Shown here: piece by piece, positions 10,896-22,654 of the stretch
Numbering within the stretch: position 1 is the first letter of the stretch
Layout of the letters: each line of letters begins with the position of its first letter
Origin: Atherinomorus stipes
Taxonomy: Eukaryota > Chordata > Actinopteri > Atheriniformes > Atherinidae
Direction: 5' to 3'
Length of the DNA: 64,000 nucleotides
Assembly: GCA_023101725.1 (NCBI GenBank)
Contig: JALJCO010013629.1
Span: 140,446-204,445 of the forward strand
Translations under genes and position numbers: made by a program
Notes under the pieces: generated by a model
Seen by the model: only the letters and a program-made list of their open reading frames with translations
What the model was told of the DNA's origin: nothing
Database searches by the model: none

Positions 10896-12207
10896 AACAC
10901 TGCAAGATGATGGTGTAGAAAACATAGCTGAACCAAGAGGAACTGAGGAACAAAGAACTGTAGGAGAAAATAAAGAATCAAGGGCTGAACAGACAACTGT
11001 GGCTAATAACAGAATTCATGATTCACAGCGCATACCCAAAATAGCCTCACCCGAGCCCATAAGCACACCTGTCTCTGGCAGCATTCAGCAGCAGCCGAGC
11101 CCATTCTGGCGTAAAGACTTTAAAGTTTCTGGACAGATAGGTGAGCCAGGCCAGAAGGATAAGTTAACTTTTTCAAGCCTTGCTCACCAGATTGAGAATG
11201 GACTAAGTCGAGGTTACCCTGAGGTAGAAATAGTGGATGCAGTAATCAGAGCTATTTCTCCAGGCTCACAGCTCCGTAGCTATCTGGAAGGGAAACCCCA
11301 TTTAACTCTCCCCGCAGTCAGACGTATCCTGCGCTCCCACTTTCAAGAAAAGAGTGCCACCGAGCTCTACAAACAGTTAGCATCTGAGGCACAGAGCAGC
11401 AAAGAAACCCCCCAGAGTTTCCTCATGCGAGTGCTAGATCTGAGACAGAAAGTATTATTTGCCTCCCAAGAGTCAGAATCAGGGCTCAAGTATGACCCAG
11501 CTCTCGTACAGAACATGTGTCTGCACACCCTGCTCACCGGCTTCCATAATGACAGTATCAGAATAGACATGCAGCCCCTTTTGCTGGATCCAGACACTTC
11601 AGATGAAGCCCTGCTAGAGAGGCTAAACACCGCCTGTGCTACTGAGGCTGAGCGGAAAAATAAAAGGAAGTCCAGTACTCCACAGTCAACAAGTGTGAAT
11701 GTTGTGCACTCAGAAGAGATGCAAACTCCAAAGAGCACAGTGAGAGAGACCAAAACAAGGCTTCCACCTGAACTCATGACAGAGATACAAGAACTTAAGA
11801 CAGGTGTAGCTTCCCTGAAAAATTTGAGTGCAGAAATAGCTCAAATTAAAGAAACACTACAGCAGCCTGGGCTCCAGCCATATTTTCACACCCCACCTGC
11901 AGCCATTCTGGACAGAAATTTCCAGTCACCTACCCCACCACAACAGTCCTACAACAGACAAAGTCAGCCCCAAGTACCTGCTCCAATTCCCCTTCACCAT
12001 GGATCTAATCTGCAGACTAACCACTTTGGCCGCGTCCCACGGAGATGTTTCGCCTGTCAGCAAACTGGCACGAATGAACGATGTATGCACTGTTATCGAT
12101 GTGGAAGTGGAGAACATTTTCAAGCTGGGTGTAAAGTCAGAGGTGCCAGACAGGCCAGAGACGCTCCTTTAAACAGGGAGTGGTTACCACCGCGGGACAG
12201 GTGCTAA
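10885..12207 (+). CDS. gag: Gag polyprotein (capsid and nucleocapsid)
   Basis: A 440-residue ORF. Residues about 80-270 have the helical capsid-like pattern of Ty3/Gypsy and PNMA-type Gag, including a run from [14 protein letters not shown]. Residues 403-416 form a CCHC zinc knuckle (CX2CX4HX4C), preceded by a second Cys-rich stretch (CFAC...CMHC). The ATG at 10885 is probably not the natural start, because related coding sense lies upstream in other frames. The ORF ends at TAA 12205-12207, inside the predicted stem of the frameshift signal, and overlaps pol. Confidence 0.85.
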   Translation: MRDETLQDDGVENIAEPRGTEEQRTVGENKESRAEQTTVANNRIHDSQRIPKIASPEPISTPVSGSIQQQPSPFWRKDFKVSGQIGEPGQKDKLTFSSLAHQIENGLSRGYPEVEIVDAVIRAISPGSQLRSYLEGKPHLTLPAVRRILRSHFQEKSATELYKQLASEAQSSKETPQSFLMRVLDLRQKVLFASQESESGLKYDPALVQNMCLHTLLTGFHNDSIRIDMQPLLLDPDTSDEALLERLNTACATEAERKNKRKSSTPQSTSVNVVHSEEMQTPKSTVRETKTRLPPELMTEIQELKTGVASLKNLSAEIAQIKETLQQPGLQPYFHTPPAAILDRNFQSPTPPQQSYNRQSQPQVPAPIPLHHGSNLQTNHFGRVPRRCFACQQTGTNERCMHCYRCGSGEHFQAGCKVRGARQARDAPLNREWLPPRDRC

Positions 12208-12228
12208 CCATCACTAACAAAAAGTCCC
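12168..12228 (+). promoter_or_regulatory. -1 ribosomal frameshift signal: slippery site plus predicted pseudoknot
   Basis: TTTAAAC at 12168-12174 lies in the correct phase (T TTA AAC in the gag frame). A 6-nt spacer follows. Stem 1 pairs 12181-12190 with 12201-12210 (nine pairs and one C/C mismatch). The 10-nt loop contains GGGAC (12194-12198), which pairs with GTCCC (12224-12228) to form stem 2. After slippage the ribosome enters the pol frame at 12174 (CAG). The gag stop codon lies within stem 1. The pairing is read directly from the sequence; function is inferred from known retroelement signals. Confidence 0.85.
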
Positions 12229-14309
12229 AAAAATGTGCAAACTGCGGATGTGACTCACTGGACAGACTGAAACAATGCTCATCCTGTAAAGAGACACTGT
12301 ATTGTTCCAAAACATGTCAGAAAAACAACTGGACTAAACATAAGAAAGAGTGCACTCGCATCTTAAGTGCTCATGAAAAGCTTTCTGAGACAAGCGGGAA
12401 TGTCAGCACTCCGCCTCCACTAGTTCGAGCCAGTTATAGCCACAAAGTCACCTCATTAGTGGGAAAACAATGTCTTGTTGAATGTTATCTTGGTGGACAG
12501 CAACTTCAGGCATTATGGGACACAGGATCCCAGGTGTCCATCATTGATGAAAAATGGAGAGAGGAACACATGCCAACCACAAGGCTGCGAGACGTTTCTG
12601 AGATCCTGGATTCACCTCATGCTCTGACGCTTACTGCTGCAAATGGAACGGATATGCCATACTTAGGATGGGTTGAAACAACTTTCAGGTTAGTCTCTGA
12701 AAATAACCAAGCAGAAGACCTGATGATCCCACTGTTAGTTATGAAGGGCTGGCATCTTTCTCATCCCATCATAGGTTTTAATGTCATTGAACACATTTTG
12801 ACAAACACTGAGAAGATTAGACAGTACAGTGCCATCAGAAAATCCTTCCCAAGTCTCAAAAGAAACAAGGTTAGGGCTTTCATACAGGCTGTCAGTGCTG
12901 AGCAGGTTGAAGAACATGCAGTAAAAACAAAAAGAGAGGAGGTTGCAGTTCCAAAACACAGTAGTTTTCAGATGAACTGCCGTATAGCTGCACAACCTTT
13001 TAAAGAGGATATGACCCTGCTATTTCAACCAGATTTAAACAGGCAGTGGCCAGATGGTCTTGAGTTTTATGATACACTGGTCAGAGTCAGAAAAGGTGTA
13101 CTTCCGTTCATTACCGTTGATGCTTTTAATCCTACTGACCATGACATTGTTTTGCCAGGCCGCACCTTAATTGGAACGGTCCAAACCATCATGACAGTCT
13201 TGCCTGCGCAAATCTTCGAGAGTAATCCAACACCTGTCACGGTAAATCACACGAGTGCGCAGCCTACAAGTAATGCTAGCGAACGCTGGGATCCGCCTGT
13301 AGATTTAAGTCATCTTCGCGAAGAGCAGAGACAGGTAGTGAGACAAATGCTTAGAGAAGAGTGTCACTCCTTCTCGAAATCTGAAAGCGATATCGGTTGC
13401 ATTGAAAAACTAGAAATGAGTATCTCTCTTAAAGACACAGAACCAGTGAAACGCACATACATGTCTGTACCCAGACCACTGTATCAAGAAATGAAGAGTT
13501 ATCTGCACGATCTAATCGCACAAGGCTGGGTCAGAAAGTCCAACTCCTCCTACTCCTCGCCCGTTGTGTGTGTCAGAAAAAAAGATGGTACCTTGAGACT
13601 GTGTATAGATTACAGAGACCTGAATAGGAAAACGCATCCCGATCGCCAACCTATTCCTCGTGTTCAAGATATCATGGACAGTCTAGGTGGTAATTCCTGG
13701 TTCTCCCTTTTAGATCAGGGGAAGGCTTATCACCAGGGTTTTATCTCTGAAGAGAGCAGATCACTCACCGCATTCGTTACCCCATGGGGGTTATATGAGT
13801 GGATTCGCATCCCGTTTGGTCTCATGAACGCTCCCGCAGCCTTCCAGCGTTGCATGGAGGAATGTTTGGAAGGGCTGCGGGATAACATCTGCGTGCCATA
13901 TCTAGATGACATTCTGGTTTTCAGTAAGACCTTCAAAGACCATGTAAACGACGTGCAAAAAGTCCTTCAACGTCTTAGGGAATTTGGCATCAAACTTAAA
14001 CCAAGTAAGTGTGATCTGTTCAAACCTGAGGTCCGTTATTTAGGCAGAATAGTGTCTGCAGAGGGCAGCAGAGTCGATCCAGCCGACTTTGAAGCTGTGA
14101 GAGCACTAAAAGACATCAGACCAAAAACAGTGGGCCAGCTCAGAAAAATGCTTGGTCTCCTTACATATTACAGACAGTACATCGAAAACTTTTCAAAAAA
14201 GGCGAGTTGTTTGTATGAACTTCTAAGAGCAGACTCAGATGAAGTTCCTGGAAACAGCAGAAAAACAAAAAACAGGGTTGAAAAAGAGTCATGTCGTTCC
14301 CTCAAATAA
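12174..14309 (+). CDS. pol: Pol part 1: MYND finger, protease, reverse transcriptase
   Basis: This is the -1 frame after gag, with no ATG needed. Counting from the GTG codon at 12180, residues 18-57 form a MYND-type zinc finger (Cys18, 21, 32, 35, 41, 45, His53, Cys57, with YC and W50). Protease follows with DTGS at residue 113. RT motifs come next: LCIDYRDLN, a [10 protein letters not shown] segment, and the catalytic YLDD at about 13900-13911. The ORF stops at 14309, before RNase H. The coding sense resumes one frame over at about 14240 in an A-rich tract, so a single indel has split pol here. Confidence 0.88.
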   Translation, partial: QGVVTTAGQVLTITNKKSQKCANCGCDSLDRLKQCSSCKETLYCSKTCQKNNWTKHKKECTRILSAHEKLSETSGNVSTPPPLVRASYSHKVTSLVGKQCLVECYLGGQQLQALWDTGSQVSIIDEKWREEHMPTTRLRDVSEILDSPHALTLTAANGTDMPYLGWVETTFRLVSENNQAEDLMIPLLVMKGWHLSHPIIGFNVIEHILTNTEKIRQYSAIRKSFPSLKRNKVRAFIQAVSAEQVEEHAVKTKREEVAVPKHSSFQMNCRIAAQPFKEDMTLLFQPDLNRQWPDGLEFYDTLVRVRKGVLPFITVDAFNPTDHDIVLPGRTLIGTVQTIMTVLPAQIFESNPTPVTVNHTSAQPTSNASERWDPPVDLSHLREEQRQVVRQMLREECHSFSKSESDIGCIEKLEMSISLKDTEPVKRTYMSVPRPLYQEMKSYLHDLIAQGWVRKSNSSYSSPVVCVRKKDGTLRLCIDYRDLNRKTHPDRQPIPRVQDIMDSLGGNSWFSLLDQGKAYHQGFISEESRSLTAFVTPWGLYEWIRIPFGLMNAPAAFQRCMEECLEGLRDNICVPYLDDILVFSKTFKDHVNDVQKVLQRLREFGIKLKPSKCDLFKPEVRYLGRIVSAEGSRVDPADFEAVRALKDIRPKTVGQLRKMLGLLTYYRQYIENFSKKASCLYELLRADSDEVPGNSRKTKNRVEKESCRSLK

Positions 14310-16812
14310 GCCAATTATATGGGCTGATCAACATCAACAAGCACTCGAACAACTGATTGATCATTTGCTTCACCCACCAGTACTTGGTTTCCCTGATTTT
14401 AACCAACCTTTCGTTGTTCATACTGATGCGTCACATCAAGGTCTTGGAGCCGTACTGTATCAGCACCAAAATGGTAGACTTAGAGTTATTGCGTATGGCT
14501 CTCGCACATTAACAGCAGCTGAAAAGAACTACCACCTCCATGCAGGCAAGCTGGAGTTCTTAGCTTTAAAATGGGCGATCACTGATAAATTTCGTGATTA
14601 TCTGTACTACGCGCCAACGTTCACAGTGTACAGCGATAACAACCCGCTCACTTACATTCTGTCGTCTGCAAAGCTGAACGCAACCACTTCTAGATGGGTT
14701 TCTGAGTTGGCTGATTTTCATTTTACAATCAAGTACAGGCCAGGGAAAGAGAATAGTGATGCAGATGCTTTGTCAAGAATGCCGTTAAATGTGGAGTCAT
14801 TGATGAGAGAGTGTTCTGAGGAACTGCCATCCAGTACCATCGCTGCTGTTATCCAAGCTGTGGAAGTACAGAACAAGTCTCATGAAATTTGGTCATTTGC
14901 AGCCGCATCCATGCCAGTCTCAGCAGAAAGTGAGTCAGTCACTGCCCCCATCCGCTCGATACCCAAGCAAGAGTTAGGAGAAGCACAAAGATCCGACCCA
15001 GTCATCTGTCTTGTTATGGAGAGTAAACTTTCTGGTTCCAAGCCAACAACTAGAGAGCTGCGAGCACTCAGCCCAAAAGCAAAATGTCTGTTCAGAGAAT
15101 GGGAGAGACTGACTGTAGATGATGGCGTTCTGTACAGAACCACTGCAGCCCGCAAACAACTGGTCTTGCCAGATGTCTACAAAGCAAAAGTTTTAGAGGA
15201 ACTGCACAATAACATGGGACATCAGGGCGCTGAACGCACAGTATCTTTAATACGTGACCGTTTCTTCTGGCCCCATATGCAATCAGATGTGGAACATTAT
15301 GTGACCAGAGTGTGTACCTGTGTAAAACAGAAAAAACCCTGTCATGACACGAGAGCACCGTTGACAAATATTGTAACAACACAACCGTTTGAACTGGTAT
15401 GCATAGATTTCCTCCATCTTGACCGCTGCAGGGGTGGATATGAATATATTCTTGTTGTAGTTGATCATTTCACCCATTTTGCACAGGCGTATGCCACGAC
15501 ATCAAAGTCTGGAAAAACAGCTGCAAATCTCATCTTCAATGACTTTGCCCTAAAGTTTGGATTCCCCTCCCGCATCCATCATGATCAGGGAGGAGAATTT
15601 GAGAACCAGTTGTTCAGCCAGTTAAAAAAACTCAGCGGTGTGGCAGGATCAAGGACAACACCGTACCACCCAATGGGGAATGGTCAAGTGGAACGCATGA
15701 ATCGGACATTGTTACAAATGTTGAGAACACTGACGGAGACACAGAAATCGAACTGGAAAGAGTCCCTGAACAAACTTGTGTATGCTTATAACTGTACACG
15801 TTGTGAAGTGACAGGTTACTCGCCATTTTACCTCTTGTATGGCAGATCACCCAGACTCCCAGTTGATATGCTGTTTGGACTGCAACCAGAGTCAGGAACC
15901 AGCAATTACCGAGATTATGTGGAGGGATGGAAAAAGGGAATGGAGGAAGCCTACATCATTGCAAATAAAACTGCTGAGAAAGCTGCTGCAAGGAGTAAGC
16001 GATATTATGACACAAAAGTCCGCAGTTCATTGCTCCAACCTGGTGAGCGTGTTTTAATCAAAAACCTGACACCCAGAGGAGGACCTGGGAAACTCAGAAA
16101 CTATTGGGAGGACACAGTGCACACAGTAGTGAGGCAAGTTCAGCCTGAGATGCCGGTCTATGAAGTTAGGCCTGAAAGAGGTAAAGGACGCTCCAGAGTT
16201 TTGCACAGAAACCTGCTCATGCCCTGTGACCACTTACCTTTTGAGACACAACCAGAGCCAGCCCAAAGCAATAGACTGAAACTGAAAAAGTCACCTCAGC
16301 TTATGCCTAGGCCTGATGAATCAGATGAGGACAGTGGAGATGAATATGAGTTTCATTATGAGCCACTTGCATCATTCACAGGACCAGCGGATGAGCCACG
16401 GGATGAGCTGGAAGAAGGACTTGAACACAGGCACTCAGCAGCAGCAGAGACAGTTGACATGCCAGCTCCTGAACCAATGCCACAGCCTTGTGGGGGAGAG
16501 CTGCAAAAGGAACCCAGCTCGCTTGTGGATGGAGTAAGTCTACCTGGAGGAGACGTTCCTGTGGAGCAACCATTGCAGGCCCCATCATCAAGTCCAGTTT
16601 CTGAGCCTGAGACATCAACCTACAACTTGCCACCGAGAGAAAGGCGTCCACCGAAGCGTATGACCTATGATCAGCTTGGCATCCCCTCTTGTTACAACAT
16701 CCAACCTCAGGTACCGCCCCTTTACCAGTTGCCAGGACTGGTCCCATGGCTGCCAACTGCACAGCCATATTATTTCCAGCCCCCCTTGATGTATGGACTC
16801 CAGCAAGTATGA
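14239..16812 (+). CDS. pol: Pol part 2: RNase H and integrase
   Basis: An 857-residue ORF. RNase H begins about residue 60 ([16 protein letters not shown]; later [10 protein letters not shown]). The integrase HHCC zinc domain is at about residues 322-372 ([13 protein letters not shown]...[10 protein letters not shown]). The integrase core has the three acidic positions: Asp in CIDFLH, Asp in HHDQGGEF, and Glu in [16 protein letters not shown]-like segment ([22 protein letters not shown]) and a long acidic, Pro-rich tail follow. The ATG at 14239 is artificial. In an intact element this would be continuous with pol part 1. Confidence 0.88.
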   Translation: MKFLETAEKQKTGLKKSHVVPSNKPIIWADQHQQALEQLIDHLLHPPVLGFPDFNQPFVVHTDASHQGLGAVLYQHQNGRLRVIAYGSRTLTAAEKNYHLHAGKLEFLALKWAITDKFRDYLYYAPTFTVYSDNNPLTYILSSAKLNATTSRWVSELADFHFTIKYRPGKENSDADALSRMPLNVESLMRECSEELPSSTIAAVIQAVEVQNKSHEIWSFAAASMPVSAESESVTAPIRSIPKQELGEAQRSDPVICLVMESKLSGSKPTTRELRALSPKAKCLFREWERLTVDDGVLYRTTAARKQLVLPDVYKAKVLEELHNNMGHQGAERTVSLIRDRFFWPHMQSDVEHYVTRVCTCVKQKKPCHDTRAPLTNIVTTQPFELVCIDFLHLDRCRGGYEYILVVVDHFTHFAQAYATTSKSGKTAANLIFNDFALKFGFPSRIHHDQGGEFENQLFSQLKKLSGVAGSRTTPYHPMGNGQVERMNRTLLQMLRTLTETQKSNWKESLNKLVYAYNCTRCEVTGYSPFYLLYGRSPRLPVDMLFGLQPESGTSNYRDYVEGWKKGMEEAYIIANKTAEKAAARSKRYYDTKVRSSLLQPGERVLIKNLTPRGGPGKLRNYWEDTVHTVVRQVQPEMPVYEVRPERGKGRSRVLHRNLLMPCDHLPFETQPEPAQSNRLKLKKSPQLMPRPDESDEDSGDEYEFHYEPLASFTGPADEPRDELEEGLEHRHSAAAETVDMPAPEPMPQPCGGELQKEPSSLVDGVSLPGGDVPVEQPLQAPSSSPVSEPETSTYNLPPRERRPPKRMTYDQLGIPSCYNIQPQVPPLYQLPGLVPWLPTAQPYYFQPPLMYGLQQV

Positions 16813-17235
16813 GCCAATAGACATTACAGGTTTGACACCATGAACAATTCATAAACTGTGTACAGACTTTGTCATGGACTGTAGACTGTAATTCAAGCTG
16901 GATCAAGGACAAAAATTCCAATTGAGAAATGTTGATGACTACTTGAAGTCTGTTTACAAGCTTGTTTTGTCATGGACTGTTAACGTGGACTGATCTTGTG
17001 CGTGGACAATGTATATGGTAAAATATGGATCCCAACTAAAGACACTAATGCGCTAGAAATCTGCACAGTAGCAGATCCTGAGACAAGAACTGTTGCTCAA
17101 GTTTCTCATGGACAGTCATCACACTGTGACCTCAGAGTTTTGTGTATCAGTGTACAAATAGTCATGATTGTTAAGCCAGTAAGAGACCATTTAGTTGGTT
17201 TAATGTCGAGACGACATTTATTTAGTAGGGGAGAG
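16813..17235 (+). other. Ty3/Gypsy 1 3' internal non-coding region and polypurine tract
   Basis: 423 bp without a convincing ORF separates the pol stop from the 3' LTR. The last bases, AGGGGAGAG at 17227-17235, form the polypurine tract for plus-strand priming. Confidence 0.75.
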
Positions 17236-18446
17236 TGTGACAAGTTGAAATATAAGCTATTATTACAGAAATATCACACAGTTAATTACTGCAAGAAACA
17301 AAAGATGCCTGATTAACTCATTAAGTAATTCATGATTTATGATTAAAAAGGGTTAAAATGGTTAAAAAATGGTTAAAATGTTTAGTTACAAAAAGCACTT
17401 TCAGTTAAAACTCATTTTCTTAAAAAGAATAAATAACATGATGTTTTCAAATCATTTGTTAAATTGATTTCAGATGGTTAAAAGTATATTTAAGTTGTAT
17501 TTTCAGTGTACTGCTATGTGGCCTATTAGTCTGTGATCTGGGATCGATTGCTTTTGCCTGCAGCCACTCACGTTAGAGGAGTCAGTGGCGTTTTCCTCAT
17601 TCGAGTAAACTCCCTCGCTAAGGAAACACCACCTGATCACTCTCGTGATTATTTCTTCTTTATTTATCAGGTATGTAACGTTGTTGCTTTACTAAATGAA
17701 ACTATAACACTTATAAACTTGTTTTCATACTGTTAAGAGTGTTTCAGTACCGAAAATGCATTATATTGTTTGCTATGAGAAAGAGAAAGTGTACTGCTCC
17801 GGCCAGCGGGCGCGTTAGCATTTGCCTCGTGACTTAGCCACGTTAGCTCAGACACACGATGGTCACGCTGTCATTGCTAAATACTGTGTGAATATAAAAG
17901 GTATCTGACACTTACTATGCAATGTTTAGACAATGTTTCATGTGTTTTCTTAATGTTTTATCGGCAAACAAGGTGTTGTAGTTGCTGCTTTATTATTTAG
18001 ATGGTATCCGAGAAACCATATGGATGTAATGGATATGAGGCCTTCTAGCACGTGTGTTAGCGATGTTTTTCTGTGTTAGCCAGACTACTGCAGATGCACC
18101 GAGTGGTTCTAATGTTGTTGTGAAAGCAAATGGAAGTAATTATATGCTGTACACTTGTTTATATTGTGTTTATATAACAATTTATTAATTTTGTGAAAGT
18201 TTTGTTATAAATGGGAAATTGTGCATTTGTCAGTAACCAAGCAGATATTAATATTTTCTGGGAAAGATGATATATTTTTGCAAATAGGGTATGTATCCCA
18301 CTGCAACTTACCTGTTGTAAAGTTTTTGTTAATGTATGTTTTTATAATTCATTCGAGTAAACTCCCTCGCTAAGGAAACACCACCTGATCACTCTCGTGA
18401 TTATTTCTTCTTTATTTATCAGCCCCCCCTATCCAGGGGCGCAACA
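17236..18446 (+). repeat. 3' LTR of Ty3/Gypsy 1
   Basis: A 1211-bp copy of the 5' LTR with a few substitutions (for example cggcaaac for cggcgaac), a 3-bp insertion and one extra C. It contains the same 73-bp duplication (17598-17670 and 18350-18422). Confidence 0.95.
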
Positions 18447-21400
18447 CTAAGCTGCAGGTTTAGTGGTGTAGCAGTGGAAAAGGTCCCCCCCTCACACAGC
18501 TGCTGCGGTGGGGGTTTAGTGGTGTAGCAATGAGAAAGGTCCCCCCCCATGCGGCGGCTCCCCCGCGGGTTTAGGGGGGTAGAAGGGGAAAAAGTCCCCC
18601 CCACACAGCTGCTTCGCTGCAGGTTTAGTGGTGTAGCAGTGGAAAAGGTCCCCCTCACACAGCTGCTACGCTGCAGGTTTAGTGGTGTAGCAGTGGAAAA
18701 GGCCCCCCCTCACACAGCCTCCCGCTGCAGGTTTAGTGGTGTAGCAGTGAAAAAGGCCCCCCTCACACAGCCTCCCGCTGCAGGTTTAGTGGTGTAGCAG
18801 TGGAAAAGGCCCCCCCTCACACAGCCTCCCGCTGCAGGTTTAGTGGTGTAGCAGTGGAAAAGGTCCCCCCTCACACAGCCTCCCGCTGCAGGTTTAGTGG
18901 TGTAGCAGTGGAAAGGCCCCCCCTCACACAGCCTCCCGCTGCAGGTTTAGTGGTGTAGCAGTTGAGAAAGTCCCCCCTCACACAGCTGCTACGCTGCAGG
19001 TTTAGTGGTGTAGCAGTGGAAAAGGCCCCCCTCTCACAGCTGCTACGCTGCAGGTTTAGTGGTGTAGCAGTGGAAAAGGCCCCCCTCACACAGCTGCTTC
19101 GCTGCAGGTTTAGTGGTGTAGCAGTGGAAATGGTCCCCCCTCTCACAGCTGCTACGCTGCAGGTTTAGTGGTGTAGCAGTGGAAAAGCCCCCCCTCACAC
19201 AGATGCTACGCTGCAGGTTTAGTGGTGTAGCAGTGGAAATGGTCCCCCCTCTCACAGCTGCTACGCTGCAGGTTTAGTGGTGTAGCAGTGGAAAAGCCCC
19301 CCCTCACACAGATGCTACGCTGCAGGTTTAGTGGTGTAGCAGTGGAAAGGCCCCCCTCACACAGATGCTACGCTGCAGGTTTAGTGGTGTAGCAGTGGAA
19401 ATGGTCCCCCCTCACACAGCTGCTATGCTGCAGGTTTAGTGGTGTAGCAGTGGAAAAGGTCCCCCCTCACACAGCTGCTACGCTGCAGGTTTAGTGGTTT
19501 AGCAGTGGAAAAGGTCCCCCCCTCACACAGATGCTATGCTGCAGGTTTAGTGGTGTAGCAGTGGAAAAGGTCCCCCCTCACACAGCTGCTACGCTGCAGG
19601 TTTAGTGGTGTAGCAGTGGAAAAGGTCCCCCCTCACACAGCTGCTACGCTGCAGGTTTAGTGGTGTAGCAGTGGAAAAGGTCCCCCCTCACACAGCTGCT
19701 ACGCTGCAGGTTTAGTGGTGTAGCAGTGGAAAAGGTCCCCCCTCACACAGCTGCTATGCTGCAGGTTTAGTGGTGTAGCAGTGGAAAAGGCCCCCCTCAC
19801 ACAGCTGCTACGCTGCAGGTTTAGTGGTGTAGCAGTGGAAAAAGTCCCCCCTCACACAGCTGCTACGCTGCAGGTTTAGTGGTGTAGCAGTGGAAAAAGT
19901 CCCCCTCACAGAGCTGCTACGCTGCAGGTTTAGTGGTGTAGCAGTGGAAATGGTCCCCCTCACACAGCTGCTACGCTGCAGGTTTAGTGGTGTAGCAGTG
20001 GAAAAGGCCCCCCTCACACAGCTGCTACGCTGCAGGTTTAGTGGTGTAGCAGTGGAAAACGTCCCCCCTCACACAGCTGCTATGCTGCAGGTTTAGTGGT
20101 GTAGCAGTGGAAAAGGCCCCCCCTCACACAGCTGCTACGCTGCAGGTTTAGTGGTGTAGCAGTGGAAAAGGCCCCTCCTCACACAGCTGCTATGCTGCAG
20201 GTTTAGTGGTGTAGCAGTGGAAAAGGCCCCCCTCACACAGCTGCTACGCTGCAGGTTTAGTGGTGTAGCAGTGGAAAAGGCCCCCCCTCACACAGCCTCC
20301 CGCTGCAGGTTTAGTGGTGTAGCAGTGGAAAAGGTCCCCCTCACACAGCTGCTATGCTGCAGGTTTAGTGGTGTAGCAGTGGAAAAGGTCCCCCCCTCAC
20401 ACAGCTGCTATGCTGCAGGTTTAGTGGTGTAGCAGTGGAAAAGGTCCCCCCCTAACACAGCTGCTATGCTGCAGGTTTAGTGGTGTAGCAGTGGAAAAGG
20501 TCCCCCCTCACACAGCTGCTACGCCTGCAGGTTTAGTGGTGTAGCAGTGGAAAAGGTCCCCCCTCACACAGCTGCTACGCTGCAGGTTTAGTGGTGTAGC
20601 AGTGGAAAAGGTCCCCCCTCACACAGCTGCTATGCTGCAGGTTTAGTGGTGTAGCAGTGGAAAACGTCCCCCCCACACAGCTGCTACGCTGCAGGTTTAG
20701 TGGTGTAGCATTGGAAAAGTCCCCCCTCACACAGCTGCTAAGCTGCAGGTTTAGTGGTGTAGCAGTGGAAATGGTCCCCCCTCACACAGCTGCTACGCTG
20801 CAGGTTTAGTGGTGTAGCAGTGGAAAAGGTCCCTCCTCACAAAGCCTCCCGCTGCAGGTTTAGTGGTGTAGCAGTGGAAAAGGTCCCCCCTCACACAGCT
20901 GCTACGCTGCAGGTTTAGTGGTGTAGCAGTGGAAAACGTCCCCCCTCACACAGCTGCTATGCTGCAGGTTTAGTGGTGTAGCAGTGGAAAAGGTCCCCCC
21001 CTCACACAGCTGCTACGCTGCAGGTTTAGTGGTGTAGCAGTGGAAAAGGTCCCTCCTCACACAACTGCTATGCTGCAGGTTTAGTGGTGTAGCAGTGGAA
21101 ATGGTCCCCCCTCACACAACTTCTATGCTGCAGGTTTAGTGGTGTAGCAGTGGAAAAAGTCCCCCCTCACACAGCTGCTATGCTGCAGGTTTAGTGGTGT
21201 AGCAGTGGAAATGGTCCCCCCTCACACAACTTCTATGCTGCAGGTTTAGTGGTGTAGCAGTGGAAAAGTCCCCCTCACACAACTGCTATGCTGCAGGTTT
21301 AGTGGTGTAGCAGTGGAAAAGGTCCCCCCCTCACACAGCTGCTATGCTGCAGGTTTAGTGGTGTAGCAGTGGAAAAGGTCCCCCCCTCACACAGCTGCTA

Positions 21401-21625
21401 AGCTGCAGGTTTAGTGGTGTAGCAGTGGAAAAAGGTCCCCCCTCACACAGCTGCTATGCTGCAGGTTTAGTGGTGTAGCAGTGGAAAAGGTCCCCCCTCA
21501 CACAGCTGCTACGCTGCAGGTTTAGTGGTGTAGCAGTGGAAAAGGCCCCCCCTCACACAGCTGCTATGCTGCAGGTTTAGTGGTGTAGCAGTGGAAAAGG
21601 CCCCCCCTCACACAGCCTCCCGTGC
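18447..21625 (+). repeat. 55-bp satellite array, block 2 (about 57 units)
   Basis: The same 55-bp unit as block 1. The order of rare variants matches block 1: 'agtgaaaaaggc' at about 6690 and 18746, 'gttgagaaag' at 6905 and 18961, 'tggtttagcag' at 7331 and 19494, 'ccctaacacag' at 8239 and 20450, 'cacaacttctatg' at 8954 and 21115. Offsets stay within 12.05-12.22 kb. A degraded stretch lies at about 18505-18600. The array ends in 'cagcctcccgtgcattg'. Confidence 0.95.
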
Positions 21626-22554
21626 ATTGTTCAGGCTGTGTAAAACGACGTGTGTCGTACTGTGGCATTATTCTGAAGCAGCCAGTGGACCCGGCCTGAA
21701 CTGGAGCGCTTGCTGTGATGGACTCATGTCTTCATCCTGACCCCACCCCCTTTCCCAGTAGATATTCTGGCTCCATCTGGGTCAAAGATCACAGAGACAA
21801 TCAAACTATGGCTCCCCTGCTGTGCATACACACAAAGTTTTATGTTTATGTTCACTTTTACATTTATCAATAGAGCTCAAACAGAGAGGCTCTCCGTTCC
21901 AACAGAATGCCATATAACAACTGTATGACGAAATTACAACTAAACCTATGTGACTACCATGTTACTACAGTACATTGATGTTTTTTACACTGCAAAATGC
22001 ATGAAGTACATTTCAGTGGACAGATCTTTTTTTTTTTCAAGCTTTGTCTAAAAACACAGTAAAAAAAAAAAAAAAAATCCTGAATGAGTTTATTATAATT
22101 CATGCATGAAAGGGTTATTTCATTATTTTGACTTTACAACATACACACCAGCATCAATTCATCATCACAGGCATGTTCTGCCTCTGCAAGTCAGTTTTAA
22201 TCACCTATTAGCTTCATTTAATGCAAAACTTAACATAAATTAGAAGTGTAACGCCAAAAAAAAAAAGAAAAAGAAATACACCTATGATTTTACTCAAATA
22301 AAAATACAAATACTTTCCCCCCTCAACCAATACAAATACAGCTGCTTTGCACACCCCTAGTGGGTGAATTATCATTCTGAACCAAGCAACTGATGCAGAC
22401 CACCTCTGGAGGTGAGTCTGGGAACCGAACCGCGGTCATCGGTCCCACTGAAGCTTCCACATGAAGCCTGTTATCCCCCGCTGTTGAACCTGGGATTTCT
22501 CCCACCGGCCCTGTTATTCCTCAAACAAAATGACTTTTTGTTTCCCTGTGACAG
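21626..22554 (+). other. Right flank of expanded intron 11
   Basis: No gene is recognised. The stretch holds T- and A-runs (22028-22038 and 22061-22077) and AT-rich sequence. From about 22511 it aligns with the end of the short copy B intron and the acceptor before exon 12. Confidence 0.6.
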
Positions 22555-22654
22555 ATGTGCAGTGGACCCGACTGTTCAGATCTATTCCACCTCTGAGGAA
22601 GACCAGTTCAGGTTCAGCATGGAGGCCTTCAAGTTCATCGGCTTGCATGACCAG
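22555..22654 (+). CDS. Copy A exon 12, ZP C-terminal segment
   Basis: A 100-nt exon after 'ccctgtgacag' and before 'gtgagg'. It completes a codon from exon 11 and reads CAVDPTVQIYSTSEEDQF onward, with the open end AFKFIGLHDQ. Copy B exon 12 (62609-62709) is identical at first but its last third is scrambled and has an in-frame TAG. Confidence 0.85.

Larger units (their letters stand above)
9189..18446 (+). mobile_element. Ty3/Gypsy LTR retrotransposon 1, near-complete, recent
   Basis: A 9.26-kb element with LTRs at 9189-10395 and 17236-18446, both TGTGAC...GCAACA. It is flanked by the 4-bp duplication CTAA (9185-9188 and 18447-18450) in satellite DNA. The two LTRs differ by about four substitutions and two small indels, so insertion is recent. 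The primer site is at 10399-10416 and the polypurine tract at 17227-17235. Gene order is gag, MYND finger, protease, RT, RNase H, integrase, which is Ty3/Gypsy order. The 5' part of gag and the RT/RNase H junction are frame-broken. It lies in the sense orientation within copy A intron 11. Confidence 0.95.
3653..22554 (+). other. Expanded intron 11 of copy A (18.9 kb)
   Basis: The equivalent copy B intron is 143 bp (62466-62608). The two introns align for about the first 90 bp (to about 3742) and the last 40 bp (from about 22511). Everything between is extra in copy A: unrecognised sequence (3743-5295), satellite block 1, a Ty3/Gypsy element, satellite block 2, and about 890 bp of flank. The region 3743-5295 holds a poly-A run (4793-4816) and a TA microsatellite (4938-4970) and nothing else recognisable. 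Confidence 0.85.

Noticed and set aside
18419..20432. ORFs of 60-90 residues within the satellite
   Set aside because: Out-of-register translations of the 55-bp unit, broken by C-run length changes.
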